DNA of 64,000 bases from Amoebophrya sp. A120 (lineage: Eukaryota > Sar > Dinophyceae > Syndiniales > Amoebophryaceae). Below the pieces are notes generated by a model. The model saw nothing but the letters and a program-made list of their open reading frames with translations, was not told the origin of the DNA and ran no database searches. Made by a program: the position numbers and the translations under genes. Location: NCBI GenBank assembly GCA_905178155.1, contig CAJINV010000005.1:6041754-6105753 (forward strand), in the 5' to 3' direction. Of this stretch, positions 38,804-48,708 are shown piece after piece; positions within the stretch are counted from its first letter, which is position 1, and each line of letters begins with the position of its first letter.

Positions 38804-40581
38804 CTACATCCCGTACACAATGCTCAAAAACGTCCGCCCGTCCACGTTGAAGCCCTGCAACTCTTGCAAACAGCGCTTCGCGTGGTCTTCGTGCCTGAAT
38901 TCCACCTTCATGCGCTTTTGCGTCGTGAAGACCTGAAGTTCCTCCAATCCAGGGTACTGCTCGAACAGTGGTCGCATAATTTCCTCGGTCAAAAACTCGG
39001 TTAAATTGTCGATGATCAGCGTGCAGGTTGGGTCGCCAACCTGGGAGTTTTATTTTGCACATACGGGATGTACGGTTACTATTTACATGCTGCATCAGAG
39101 ATGCGTTTTCTACTTAAGCGGCAAGCTGCTGCAGAAACCCTCTCCTATCACGAAAAAAGACACATTATGCTCAAAAAAGCTAGAATATGAATACGTCCTG
39201 TCCGCTCATCGTTTTTGTTCCTGCCAAAAATCCTGCTTGCCCACTCAACTGCACCGCTGCCTTGTTTTTGATCGTGATTTGCTTCGCTGAGTTCGCGGAT
39301 TCCGCCACTTTCTGTCTTTTCGCCGAAGCGCCAATCATTTCAATCTTTCCCTCTTTGATCATTGCATTATCAGCTGCAAATATATCTGGGTCTGGAAGAT
39401 GAATGGAAGGTTTGTCATGCAGGTTTTGGATGCCCCAGAAGGTCTGGAATTATACGGGTCTAGCATCACAAATCTTAAGAAGGCTTCCCAATTATGCCTG
39501 ATCCGCATGAGAGTAGATCCCCTGTCCTTTCGGTCACAAGAAATGGGCATGCTTTATTGCTGTCCATGCATGAGAGATTTTCCTTTGCTGTGAACTGCGC
39601 ATCACAAGTTGATTGCAACATCCTTCCAGACCCAGATCGATATTTGCAATGCATATGCCTCGATGGATTTCGACTTCGCAAACTGCACGTACATATCCTG
39701 TGCAAAAGCATCGCACTCGTATAAATGCAAGTCTTGCATTACAAATCTTGGCCCCAAGGCAAATCTGCATTACAAATCTCGTTTCTCATGCTGAGGAAAT
39801 TTGTAATGCATTTATACCAGTGCGATACTTTTGCAGTTCATAGTACAAATCCCGCCCGAAAAACGGGAAGCCGTGGAGCCTTATCCTGTGCAAAAGTATC
39901 GTAGTCGTACTAATCGCATTCATGCATTACAAATTTCTTCCTCAAGTTAAATCCGCATTACAAATTTTATTTCTCACGGTGAGGAAATTTGTCATGCGAT
40001 TTATACTAGTGCGATGCTTTTGCATTTCATAAGCCTCGCTTTCGCCTGATTTGCGTTCATGTAATCGTCGAAGCAAACGAAGGCGATGGTCTTCATCAAT
40101 TGTTGTGGTTTGTCGTACTGTTTCCCGGTAACCGCGTTTTTCCCGATCGTCTTGGTCGTGATCCGCTTCTTGTTGATCACGATGGAAAAAATTTCCCCGA
40201 ACGGGTTGCAGAGCTCGTAGAGGTATGGATGGTAAAAGTGTCTGGGTCTGCAAGAGTCATGCTGTTCTTGCATGACACAGAAGGTCTGGTATGGGAGCAG
40301 TAGCATCACAGTTTTCGAGAAACTTTCGCAATGCCGAATCCGCATGACAAATCCCCCAGTTTGGTGGCAGAAACTGAGCAGCTTTGGCTACCTATGCATG
40401 AGAGATTTTTCTGTGTCCTGAAATGCGCATCACAAGTTTGCACTCTTCCAGACCCAGACATTTTTACATTTGATAAGAGGGCGTGTTGTAGGTCGTCTCT
40501 CTTGACGGACTGATCAATGTTGCCGAAGAACAGGGTTTGCTGGTCCTCCTCGGCCTTCCATTTTGGGGCCAGGTGGGTCAT
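38804..40581 (-). CDS. U1A/U2B''-like spliceosomal RNA-binding protein, two RRMs
   Basis: Proteins of this family (SNRPA/SNRPB2) bind a stem-loop of U1 or U2 snRNA through their first RRM. Exons on the minus strand: 40581-40476, 40223-40032, 39881-39843, 39693-39656, 39367-39195, 39040-38804. Spliced product is 254 residues, close to U2B'' (about 225) and U1A (about 280). RRM1 spans about residues 14-125: RNP2-like LFFGNI, RNP1-like IAFVCFDD, then the typical HGFPFFGRDLYVQFAKSKS. RRM2 spans about 178-254: TCTLIIDNLTEFLTEE through LQELQGFNVDGRTFL, ending GM-stop. Between strands 2 and 3, RRM1 carries roughly 20 extra residues (RITTKTIGKNAVTGKQYDK) not usual for the family. Four introner elements and one GT-AG intron interrupt it. 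Whether it serves U1, U2 or both cannot be told. The product is part of the machinery that must deal with the non-canonical introns in its own gene. Confidence 0.85.
39041..39194 (-). other. Canonical GT-AG intron in the U1A-like gene
   Basis: Coding-strand donor GTATTC, acceptor CTCCCAG, 154 nt, no inverted repeat. Reading through hits a stop (VFIF-stop) four codons past the donor; splicing joins TMSGQD to VGDPTCTLIIDNL, the start of RRM2. Confidence 0.8.
39368..39655. mobile_element. Introner element, family B
   Basis: Intron of the U1A-like gene. Left ATATCTGGGTCTGGAAGATG, right CTTCCAGACCCAGATCGATA, ends TATCAGCTGC and GCAATGCATA. Duplication TGCAT/TGCCT, one mismatch. Excision joins KSKSIEA to MIKEGKIEM. 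Confidence 0.88.
39694..39842. mobile_element. Introner element, family A
   Basis: Intron of the U1A-like gene. Ends TATCCTGTGCAAAAGCATCG and CGATACTTTTGCAGTTCATA. Duplication GTACA. Excision joins GRDLY to VQFAKSKS in frame. Confidence 0.9.
39882..40031. mobile_element. Introner element, family A
   Basis: Intron of the U1A-like gene. Ends TATCCTGTGCAAAAGTATCG and CGATGCTTTTGCATTTCATA. Duplication AGCCT. Excision joins NQAKARL to HGFPFFGRD, inside RRM1. Confidence 0.9.
40224..40475. mobile_element. Introner element, family B
   Basis: First intron of the U1A-like gene. Left GTGTCTGGGTCTGCAAGAG, right CTCTTCCAGACCCAGACATT, ends TATGGATGG and ACATTTGATA. Duplication AGAGG. Excision joins DDLQHAL to YELCNPFGE, inside RRM1. 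Confidence 0.9.
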
Positions 40582-41449
40582 TTTCGTGGTTTTAGTTTTT
40601 TACTAGTGGAGCTTTATAGAGGTATGAAGGTCGATCTTTCCTCGTTCAATCAGGTGACACTAGTACGGTACTGACAAAGACTGTATAGAATAAAATGATG
40701 AAACTACTAGTCGCACTATCACACACTTACGTTGTACTAGTTGCCTACATGTGATTTCCGCTTTGCCCAATCACCAAAATGCCTCAAGACTGTCAAATAT
40801 CAAGAGAAAGGATTCAGCACCTTTTTTGTGTACAATGAAAAACTAAAAGATCTTGTTGATCGAAAAAATGGGATCAACTGCTGTGCAGGGACGAGAGAAC
40901 CCTTTCTAGTAATTTCTCCTATGTCCTCGCGATTGATGAAAAGAGATCGTAGCTTTCGTTTCGACGGAGTTGAAAAAACTGGAACTACGGCACAGATTCT
41001 TTATGAGCGAATAGCAAGCTACTGCTATTCGTTTATGTAAATCGGAATCAATGAGGATCTACTTTTTTCTTCGTTCCACTGCTCGCAATTAGGTATTCTT
41101 TCCTTCCGTGAACGTGATCTATATCTTCACAAAGATCCTAAATTTCTGCAGCAGTGCAACAATCTAGGAACAAAGAGCGTGACGACACAGGCGTGATGAG
41201 CGAAAAAGGGCCTCACGTTGAAAAGTTTCTTGTTTTAATTTGCGCTGTCGTGATGATGTGTCGCCTTTAAGCATGTGTCGCTCGTGCAAGTGCATCGTTT
41301 GTCGCTGATGCAACTGCAAGTTGAACATACATAATCATAAGCTCATACTGCTCTGAGGAGCAAAATGAAATGCTGGACTGCCAGCCGCTCCAGATGCGTA
41401 CGTACTGACCTCGTTTATCATTATCAAGCCCACTTCAATCATCTGAGTC
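40582..41449. other. Intergenic between U1A-like and beta-hydroxylase-like genes
   Basis: Holds the presumed promoter of the U1A-like gene and the 3' UTR of the next one. A plus-strand open frame of 99 codons at 40741-41040 matches nothing I know and is not called. No introner element. Confidence 0.55.
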
Positions 41450-44400
41450 TCATTTGATTCCCCTCAATTTTGCTGCTCCTCCACCGCCCATCTTCTTGCT
41501 GATTTCCGCGAAATCCCGGCAAGAAAAAACCTTTTGACAGCACATCGTGAACAGATTCCAGGTATCGACAGAAGAAGATGAATTTGAATCCTTGGTGCCT
41601 TGCAAGGTTAAGGTTTTAGTATTTGCCTTGCAGCACACCGGCTGGAGCATAAATTCCTCCCCCTCGGCACCGCAGAAAGGACAACATCTTCCATTTATTG
41701 CCGCCAGAACATCGTCGCTGATATTTTTGTCCAGAGCCACCTGCTCTTGCTCTTCGTCTTGCTCCACGTCAAAACTCGCGTGAAATAGCATGCGGTCCAT
41801 AGTGTTGGCGGCTTGGAGAAGTTCAAATGGGGGAATAGCATGCGAATTTTGCTCTGTCATGCGGGCAACCGATTCGAAGTGCGGCGGCGCCTGCTTCTCG
41901 TACTCCAGCCGGTTGAACAGGTAGTCATCTTGCTGCATGAAATCTGCGATGAAATCGATTGGTTTCGCGTCCCTGCATGACAAACTGCCTTCCACCTTTC
42001 CCGCTCCTCCTGCATGTGATGAAACTACTGGCTTGAAGAAATCTCTCCGCTTCCGCTTCTCCAAGTCGATTTTCTCGATGAACGTCCAGACTTCTTCGTC
42101 AACCGCCGAAATTGCGAGAAATTTAGAAGTTGTACTATTTCCGTCTTTATCATGTCCAGCATCTGCATCGCCCCTCGTCTGCTTCTCGAGAAAATCCAGA
42201 TCGATGTTCGACTTCAAATATCAAATGCAAGTATGTCTGGGTCTGGAAATTTGTGATGCTGGGTGGCGTATCATGAGAAGGCCACAAGTGCTGGCCCAGC
42301 ATGACAAGTTTTTGAGCTTTCAGGTGTTGCCTATTCTGCATGACAATCTGCGTTTCTGCATGACAGAAAAAGGGAGCTCTTGGGTAACGCGCATGACAGA
42401 TTTAAAACTCATGCCAGACAAGCATGACAAACAGCCATTCTTCCAGACCCAGACATTTTTGCATTTGATATCAAACAAGCCTGCACCTTCAGCTGAAACT
42501 TCGCAATTTCCTTTTTCTCTGCCATTGTCATTTTCAAATCCTTATCCTTCTGCCTCTCCCTCTTCCCCATGACCACCATCAACTGCTTCAGCGTCTGTTG
42601 CAGTTCCAGCATGGTTCTCGCGTAGCGGTGTTGTAATTGCAAGTTCTTCGTGTAGACCAAAGGGTGCCAAAAGCGGATTAACAAAACGACTCGGGCTTCG
42701 TTTGTGAAATTTTCCACCTCGTGCTCGAAGGAGTCGTCGAAAAGCAGGCATTTGGATTCCTTCCAACATTTCCAATAAGGTCCGACTCTTATGCGGCATA
42801 GAGGACCAGCCTTGTTATTGTTTTCGTTTTCCCCCTGATCTTTCGGCACCCGTATCCCCAAGTGGCACGTCAACCGTAAATTATTCGGCGCGCAGTGCGG
42901 TAAAATGTGCGACCCGGCGGATAATTCGGACAAGATGATTTCTCCGTACCCGTTTTCCGCCATTTCGACGAATTCCGGGATTAAATTCCGCAAGTACCGC
43001 CTCGTTTTGAACAGCGGACGGTTTCTGATGTAATCGTGGTTTTTCTTCAAAAAATTTTTCTTCGTTTCACAATCAAACAAAACGATCTCGCGCCATTTTC
43101 CGCCGGGTTTCAATACATCCCCGTCCTGCTGGCCGCCGGTGCGGTGGGAGCCGCCGACTTCGGCGTAGTGGCCTGGAAGCTGTTCGGCTTGTTTCTCCTC
43201 CACTTCAGCGCCCTCAACCTCCTGCATGGTCTGCCGGGTAAACACTAGAGCGTCCTTGTCGAAATTTCTTGCGTTGGAAATAGCAGCGGTCTTTGTGGAA
43301 GAATTGTTTTGTTTATCTTCCATCTCCTTTTCGTACTGCTCGAGCTCTTTCTTGATGAGTTTGTGCCCGTAATTTTCCAGGTCCTTGATCCAGTACTCGT
43401 TGGTTTGGGCGAGGAGGCTGTGCGGGTTCTTCCTGTCTTCGTCCCAGAAAGGCTTGGCGAAGATTTCTTCATCTTCGACGTGGCTGGCGGTCTGATCATG
43501 CTGCTCGTCCTCCCCTGCACAATAATTCTTGCCGCTGATACGCAGGTCCGAAGGACGAGCCTGCTGCAACCGTGGGAAGAGCACTCCAGGGCGCTGGTGG
43601 CCGAGCAAAAGGTTGGATTTCGAATGATAGGGAACCTCGGGTTCTTCTCTTGCAGCAGCACTTCCACCAAACACCAAGCGGTATCCAAGCTGCCCAATTT
43701 CGTAGGCGAAATCGTACGTTGGAGTTTTCGTACAATTTCTCGACGCCATTTGCCCTTTCGCCTCTTCAAAAATTCCGGCGAGCGTGAAGAAGTGCTGGAG
43801 GCCGAGAGGGAATGATGGTGGAGAGGCTGTAGAAATGGATTTGTCATGCTGGTCGCTCACCACTTGAGCAGCAGCAGCAGCAGCAGCTCCTGCAAAGCAA
43901 GAATTATGCTGAACCAGCCAGGCGATGCGGATCGCGTCGGTCAAAAGTAACAGGTTTATCGTGTGGGGCTTCAGAATAGAACTTAACCTCTTCTGGTCCT
44001 CTGCCGAGTAGTAGTCTGGTGTTTGTGTTTCAGTTTCGGTGGCGTCTTTTCCGTTTTCTTTGTTGAGATCATGCCCATGCCGCATGAGAAACAACTCATC
44101 CACTTTCTGCAGGACGTCGAGGCGTTCCGGATTGCTGCTGGCACTAGTCCCGTTCTTGCCCTGAACAGAATCAGCCACGATCAGGGCGTTTTCACTCTCA
44201 ATATTATCGGCGTTCTTGTCATGATGTCGTGCCATCTTCATCTCGAGATAAGCAATGAACTGTTTCTTGAAGCGAACCACTTCTGGCACCTCGTTCTCCG
44301 CCCAGCTGGTGTAGTTTTTAAAATTTCCCAAAAAGCGGCTCAACAGCCCGTCGGACAGGTCCTGGCTAGATAACCACAGAAGCCGCCTCATGAGGATCAG

Positions 44401-44952
44401 AAGCCTCGCTTCCTGGTGCATCATGGGGTCCTGGTTCAACATCTCCATCCGCGAGGAGGTTGGTTTGATGGTCTCATCGTCATGATTTTCTCCTGTAGGA
44501 GAGGAAGCCGAGACCACCAAGCTATTCAGTTCTTGATACAGTGCCTTGATCAAACCGTGCAACGCGGTGTCGCGCTCCGCCTGCCTTTTTCTTCTGCTAG
44601 CTTCCGACGAAGATTGGCCTGCCTGCGCTTGTAGCATTCTCATCTGCTGCTGTTGCTGCATTCTCAAAAGAAACGCCGTCCAGGCTTTCTCCGCAGTGAG
44701 GGACAGGAGATGTTGTACAGCTTCTTCTTGGGACTCTACTTTCTTGATGTCAACAGGAGCTGCACCTTGCCTGCCAGCAGCAAAAGCTTGTGATGCTGCT
44801 AATGCAGCTCCTGTATTTCCAACTTGCGGAAAGTAGTGCCGCGCCCATTCTGGGTCCCGGGTGAGGTGTTGCCAGGCCAGGTGTTGTTTTTCCCAACCTT
44901 GCTTGCCAGAAGATGGCGCTGGGAGACTCGCGCTGTGAGCAGAGAGAGGCAT
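41450..44952 (-). CDS. Aspartyl/asparaginyl beta-hydroxylase-like protein
   Basis: The AspH domain is a cupin-fold, Fe(II)/2-oxoglutarate-dependent dioxygenase that hydroxylates Asp/Asn in target proteins, classically EGF-like domains in the ER. Exons 44952-42471 and 42218-41450 around one introner element give 1081 residues. The domain lies at about residues 620-760: YGEIILSELSAGSHILPHC, then LRLTCHLGIRVP, then CLLFDDSFEHEVENF with the second metal histidine, then RVVLLIRFWHP. The first part is mostly helical and acidic and matches nothing certain; no clear signal peptide or membrane segment is seen near the start, unlike animal AspH. The C-terminal tail contains CCPFCGAEGEE, CCKAN and CCQKVFSC, a possible zinc-binding module not normally attached to this domain. 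The start is the first ATG of a long open frame (MPLSAHSASL). The dioxygenase call is firm; substrate and location are unknown. Confidence 0.85.
42219..42470. mobile_element. Introner element, family B
   Basis: Only intron seen in the beta-hydroxylase-like gene. Left ATGTCTGGGTCTGGAAATT, right CTTCCAGACCCAGACATTTT, ends TATCAAATGC and GCATTTGATA. Duplication TCAAA. Excision joins KVQACL to KSNIDLDFLEK in frame. Confidence 0.92.
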
Positions 44953-47457
44953 CTTTTTTTTGTGTCGGCTGTAATGGGCGTCAGAAGGTACAAAATAGAT
45001 TCCGACTCCCCTCGATGAGTCTGAGTGTGAATGTCTATGCCGGCTCTCCTGCTTATTGCAGCGATTGAAATTGATCCATGATATACAACCGACGTCTTCG
45101 TCTTGCTAAGCAAACAAGTAAGAAAATAGCTCCTGCAGATCTTTGAGGAGAAAAAATATCATGTTTATGTTACTTGATGTTCTCGAAGAAGATCCAGATC
45201 TTCATCTTTCTTCTGCCATGCCCATGATCCTCTGCCGCGTATTAAAGGACTACTTTCACTCGCATAAAGATCTTTATGTATTACTTCTAGCTCGGAGCAG
45301 GAGCGATTTCCAATCTATTAATTTTCCAATCGGAGGCGATCGCAGCAACTTGAACTTGGGAAGAAGATGAACTCATGATCAATGACAATGTGACGATCAC
45401 CATCTGTTTCAACATTCTGTAGGAGCCACTTTGCTGCAGCACTTTAGCTGCATGATGATCCTCCGTCCACGACGTTTTTGTTTGCCTCTCGATCTGTGGC
45501 TAGTACTCGACGCTCACCGTGATCTCTGGCTCTTGTTCTCCTGCTCCTGAAAGATGAAGCCACTTGGTCCTCTAGAAGGCACAAGAACATTTTTACACAC
45601 CATGCGCATCGCCACTCAGGTAGGCGGGCCCAGAAGGCGCTTCAAGGTTTCATTTTTTCGCATTTTCATCGTGCAAGGGGACGCGCGGGCTTCGCGAACT
45701 TTTGTTTTTTGTTTGTTTTTTCGCAAGAAAAGAAAGCGAGACGTCGAAGGCAAAAAAGGAAGCAATTGTGTTCTTCTATTGGTTCGCGTGGACGATTCTT
45801 ATTCTGTCGTTCTAGAAGTTAATGTTAAAGTTTGGCGGGTGCATTTTTTGAATTTAGTTCTTGATGTTACTAGCAGATTTGGATAGTGGAAACTTTCACA
45901 TGATAGCGTATCTTTTTGACTTTCTAACAACGGAATTTGCAGCTCGGTATCAAAACTCGTTCTTCATTCACGCGGGTGCGGGATTTTTTCTCGGATAACT
46001 CAGAAACATCTCGTAAAAATGGGAACAGGGGCTGCACGACTTGAAATATCTCTCTTCTCGTGCTAAAACTAAGGGTTAGACCACTCAAACGTAAAGGTGG
46101 ATTATCTTCTCTTCATCTAGTACTCTCTTGTCACTCTCACTCTTCTTGCTGTAATATCTTGTTCTGTGAGGCTTTTATTTATGTCATTCTAACGAGCAAA
46201 CTAGCTCGTCTAGCGAAAAAGAAAAACGAAAATCATACGTAAGAAGGGCAGATCCTGGCTTTGATTTTCATCAGAGAGTGATTCCTACGAAAACTTTAAT
46301 TTCTACGAAATTTGCGGTTGGAAGTCTCCGCTGAGGTAAAAAAAGCGTGCAAGGAGCGGGCGACCCGTTCCTCTCTCAATCAATCCCGGATTAGCAACAA
46401 CCGGGGTTGCACAGGTCAACACCGCAGACCTATCATATTGAAAAGCGCCCTACTCCTAGTACCGTCTCCGTCAGAAATACCAGAAACCAATATTATATTC
46501 TGTTTCTAGATGCAAATTAATTTGCAGCGAATAAAAACGGAACTTTATTATCTTGCATGAAGAAACTCAAACTAGGATTGCATCCTCAAAGCATCTCAAT
46601 CTCTTACATATACAAGCCCAGCTGTTGTTGCGGGGAGGTGTTTCGGCAACACAGTAGATTTTTTGGGCCACCTATTTTTTTGTCCTGAGGACGAATCACG
46701 AAATTTACACAAAGTACGAGTTGGACGATAACGAAATTTACACAAATTACGAAGGAGCACGACCAGGTGTTGAACGAAACAGATTGTGATTGAAGTAAGA
46801 AGAAAGCAGCGGAAATCTTGCTTCTCGCGATTACGAATCTTTCTATCTTTCGAACAACTGCCTGTTGCCCGAAAGGCAAAGGACCCCGACCAATAGCCCA
46901 CATTAAAGAACGTCGCACAGGGTCTAAATAATCAAGCATACTCATCCTGCGTGCTGGGGTTTCCGCAAAAATCGTTTTCGTTTCTGCACTGGGCCTAAGC
47001 CAATGATCTTTTCGACGAGTTCTGTTTCTTTTTTGTATAAAGTGAATCCAAATCCTTTGAGAGTCGTGTGAGCGGATAAAGAATTTGACGCTGGCAAAAT
47101 GCAATGCTGTGCTTCTGGTTTTAGGGGGTGAAACGGGGGAGAAAGTATGCGCTAAAATCGAAGGAAATCTTCATGAACTATCAAAATTATAAAGGAGCAG
47201 GCAGGGGTTCTGCCTCTCCTGCACGACATGCTCTGTTCAAGAACATAGACATAATTACATTTGATGAAGCACTAGCACTTTGTTCTGCCTCTAGTATTAT
47301 CGGGACCACGTGTATGTATCGTACAAGTACGTCTTTCTTTTTTGTAAATAAATCGAAATCCTTTTTTGTATAAAGAGAAACAATTCCTACCCGATGTTGA
47401 AAGCGGGCGCCGGGATGCAGGTTCCGTCGCCGGGATTTATGCACGTTTGTTCCTTGT
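44953..47457. other. Long intergenic stretch, nothing recognised
   Basis: About 2.5 kb, more AT-rich by eye than the gene regions. Open frames here are short on both strands and look unlike any family I know. A short motif, CGAAATTTACACAAA followed by TACGA, occurs twice around 46695-46755. The promoter of the beta-hydroxylase-like gene should lie near 44953-45150. Confidence 0.5.
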
Positions 47458-47791
47458 CTAATTGACGACCGCCGGTATGCATGTGTTGTCGTCGGCATTG
47501 TACTATCAACTGCAAAAATGTCTGGGTCTGGAAACTTGTGATGCAAGAAAGGGAGTAGTGAACTCACTATAATGCGCTGCCAAGCATGACAAGTTTCTTC
47601 CATGGCTCTGAGTTGCGTACTCCGCATGAGAAACCGCGTTTTTGCATGACAGGGAGGAGGAGCTCTTCGCGGCCATGCAACGGAGAGCTCAGAGTCATGC
47701 CAGACAAGCATGACAAATCTCGCAATCTCCCAGACCCAGACATTTTTGCATTTGATATGTACTGGCACGCGCCACCGGACTCTTGCACGCA
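47458..47791 (-). CDS. Possible terminal exon of a Cys-rich secreted protein
   Basis: Removing the element at 47504-47757 with one TGTAC copy leaves a coding-strand exon starting after an AG at 47792-47793 and ending with a TAG at 47458-47460. It reads CVQESGGACQYNADDNTCIP and then AVVN-stop. The cysteine spacing is like that in gene A next door (DACNAATEQKCAW), so it may be an extra or alternative 3' exon of a related gene. No upstream exon was identified, and other frames through the junction are also open, so this is tentative. Confidence 0.3.
47504..47757. mobile_element. Introner element, family B
   Basis: Left ATGTCTGGGTCTGGAAACTT, right CCCAGACCCAGACATTTTTG, ends TATCAACTGC and GCATTTGATA. 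Exact duplication TGTAC. Its host exon is uncertain. Its intactness suggests a recent insertion. Confidence 0.88.
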
Positions 47792-47792
47792 C

Positions 47793-47833
47793 TATACCTG
47801 GGAAAGAAATATGTCTGGGTCCTCTGGAAGATG
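47793..47833. repeat. Degenerate family B end
   Basis: TATACCTGGGAAAGAAATATG followed by TCTGGGTCCTCTGGAAGATG resembles one end of a family B element. I could not find the matching other end downstream to about 48700, so this is a solo or decayed terminus. Confidence 0.4.
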
Positions 47834-47938
47834 AGAAGTGCAAGGCTCTTTGTCAACATGATCGATGGTCAACTACATGATCTCGTGGTGGACCACACAG
47901 CTGGTCGGGAATGGACACAGAAGCATGATCACAGGTTA

Positions 47939-48523
47939 TTTTTCTGCTCGAGCTTCCGAGTAAAATCAAACTAGGAACCCTAAACGACCTAAACCCTGAA
48001 ACCCTGGGAGAACCGGCCGCGACGGACGCCCATCTTGCCACGTGCGTCCCTACATGCATAGTTTTTTGAAAAAGAAAAGCAAAAAGAGAAGGATGAAGAA
48101 AAAAATCGAGCGAGGCGAGCGAATCTCTCGGCGGCCTATGAAGGACAATCCAGTGGCCAGCCGGAAGTCCAACACAGTAGGGCTTCAGCTGCGCTGGCTC
48201 TAAACCTGTACATAGTACAGACCTACGTACGTATGCGCCACACCTTCTCTCATCCGAGTACAAGACTCGTCCGAAGCTCAAGCAAAGCGAGAAAAAAGAA
48301 AGACGCAAGCGAGGCGCGATTCTACTCGGGCATGCGAATCAGGTAGAAGAAGGAAACCGAAAAAGGCGAGCTTGTCCGAGGACCGAAAAGGCATATCTCA
48401 TCCTCACAAAGCCGAAACTCAAATCCCTCGGCTTCACAAGGCACATGTAAACGAGCACGAACAAGACGACGACTGCGATCAGCCCAAAGGCGAGACGTTT
48501 TCTGCTCGAGCTTCCTAGTAAAA
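47939..48523. repeat. Pair of direct repeats about 560 bp apart
   Basis: TTTCTGCTCGAGCTTCC followed by G or T and AGTAAAA occurs near 47941-47966 and again at 48498-48523. Between them are a telomere-like tract (47976-48008) and unassigned sequence. No coding capacity recognised. Confidence 0.5.
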
Positions 48524-48708
48524 ATGCCTATAATCGTCCCGCATGATGAGAAAGAGAAATTCGCCCATTACGCGTAGCAAGGCAGTACCATAATTACGCA
48601 AGAAGATTTTCGGCGCTCATCATGCAACACAGATTTATTCATTTTTGAACGGTCCAGCAGACGCAGCGAGCATGACCAAAAGTTGCATCCTTCGAGAAGA
48701 TCCAGCCA

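Noticed and set aside
40741-41040. Plus-strand open frame of 99 codons
   Set aside because: Lies in a gap between two minus-strand genes, has no recognised motif, no relatives in the window and would be the only plus-strand gene.
46604-47104. Minus-strand open frame of 166 codons
   Set aside because: No recognisable domain or signal peptide, no introner element, and it contains a small internal repeat; not enough to call a gene.
47504-47757. Element between genes taken as an ordinary intergenic MITE
   Set aside because: Not fully rejected: an exon ending CQYNADDNTCIP plus stop can be read across it, so it was kept as a possible intron with low confidence in the host exon.
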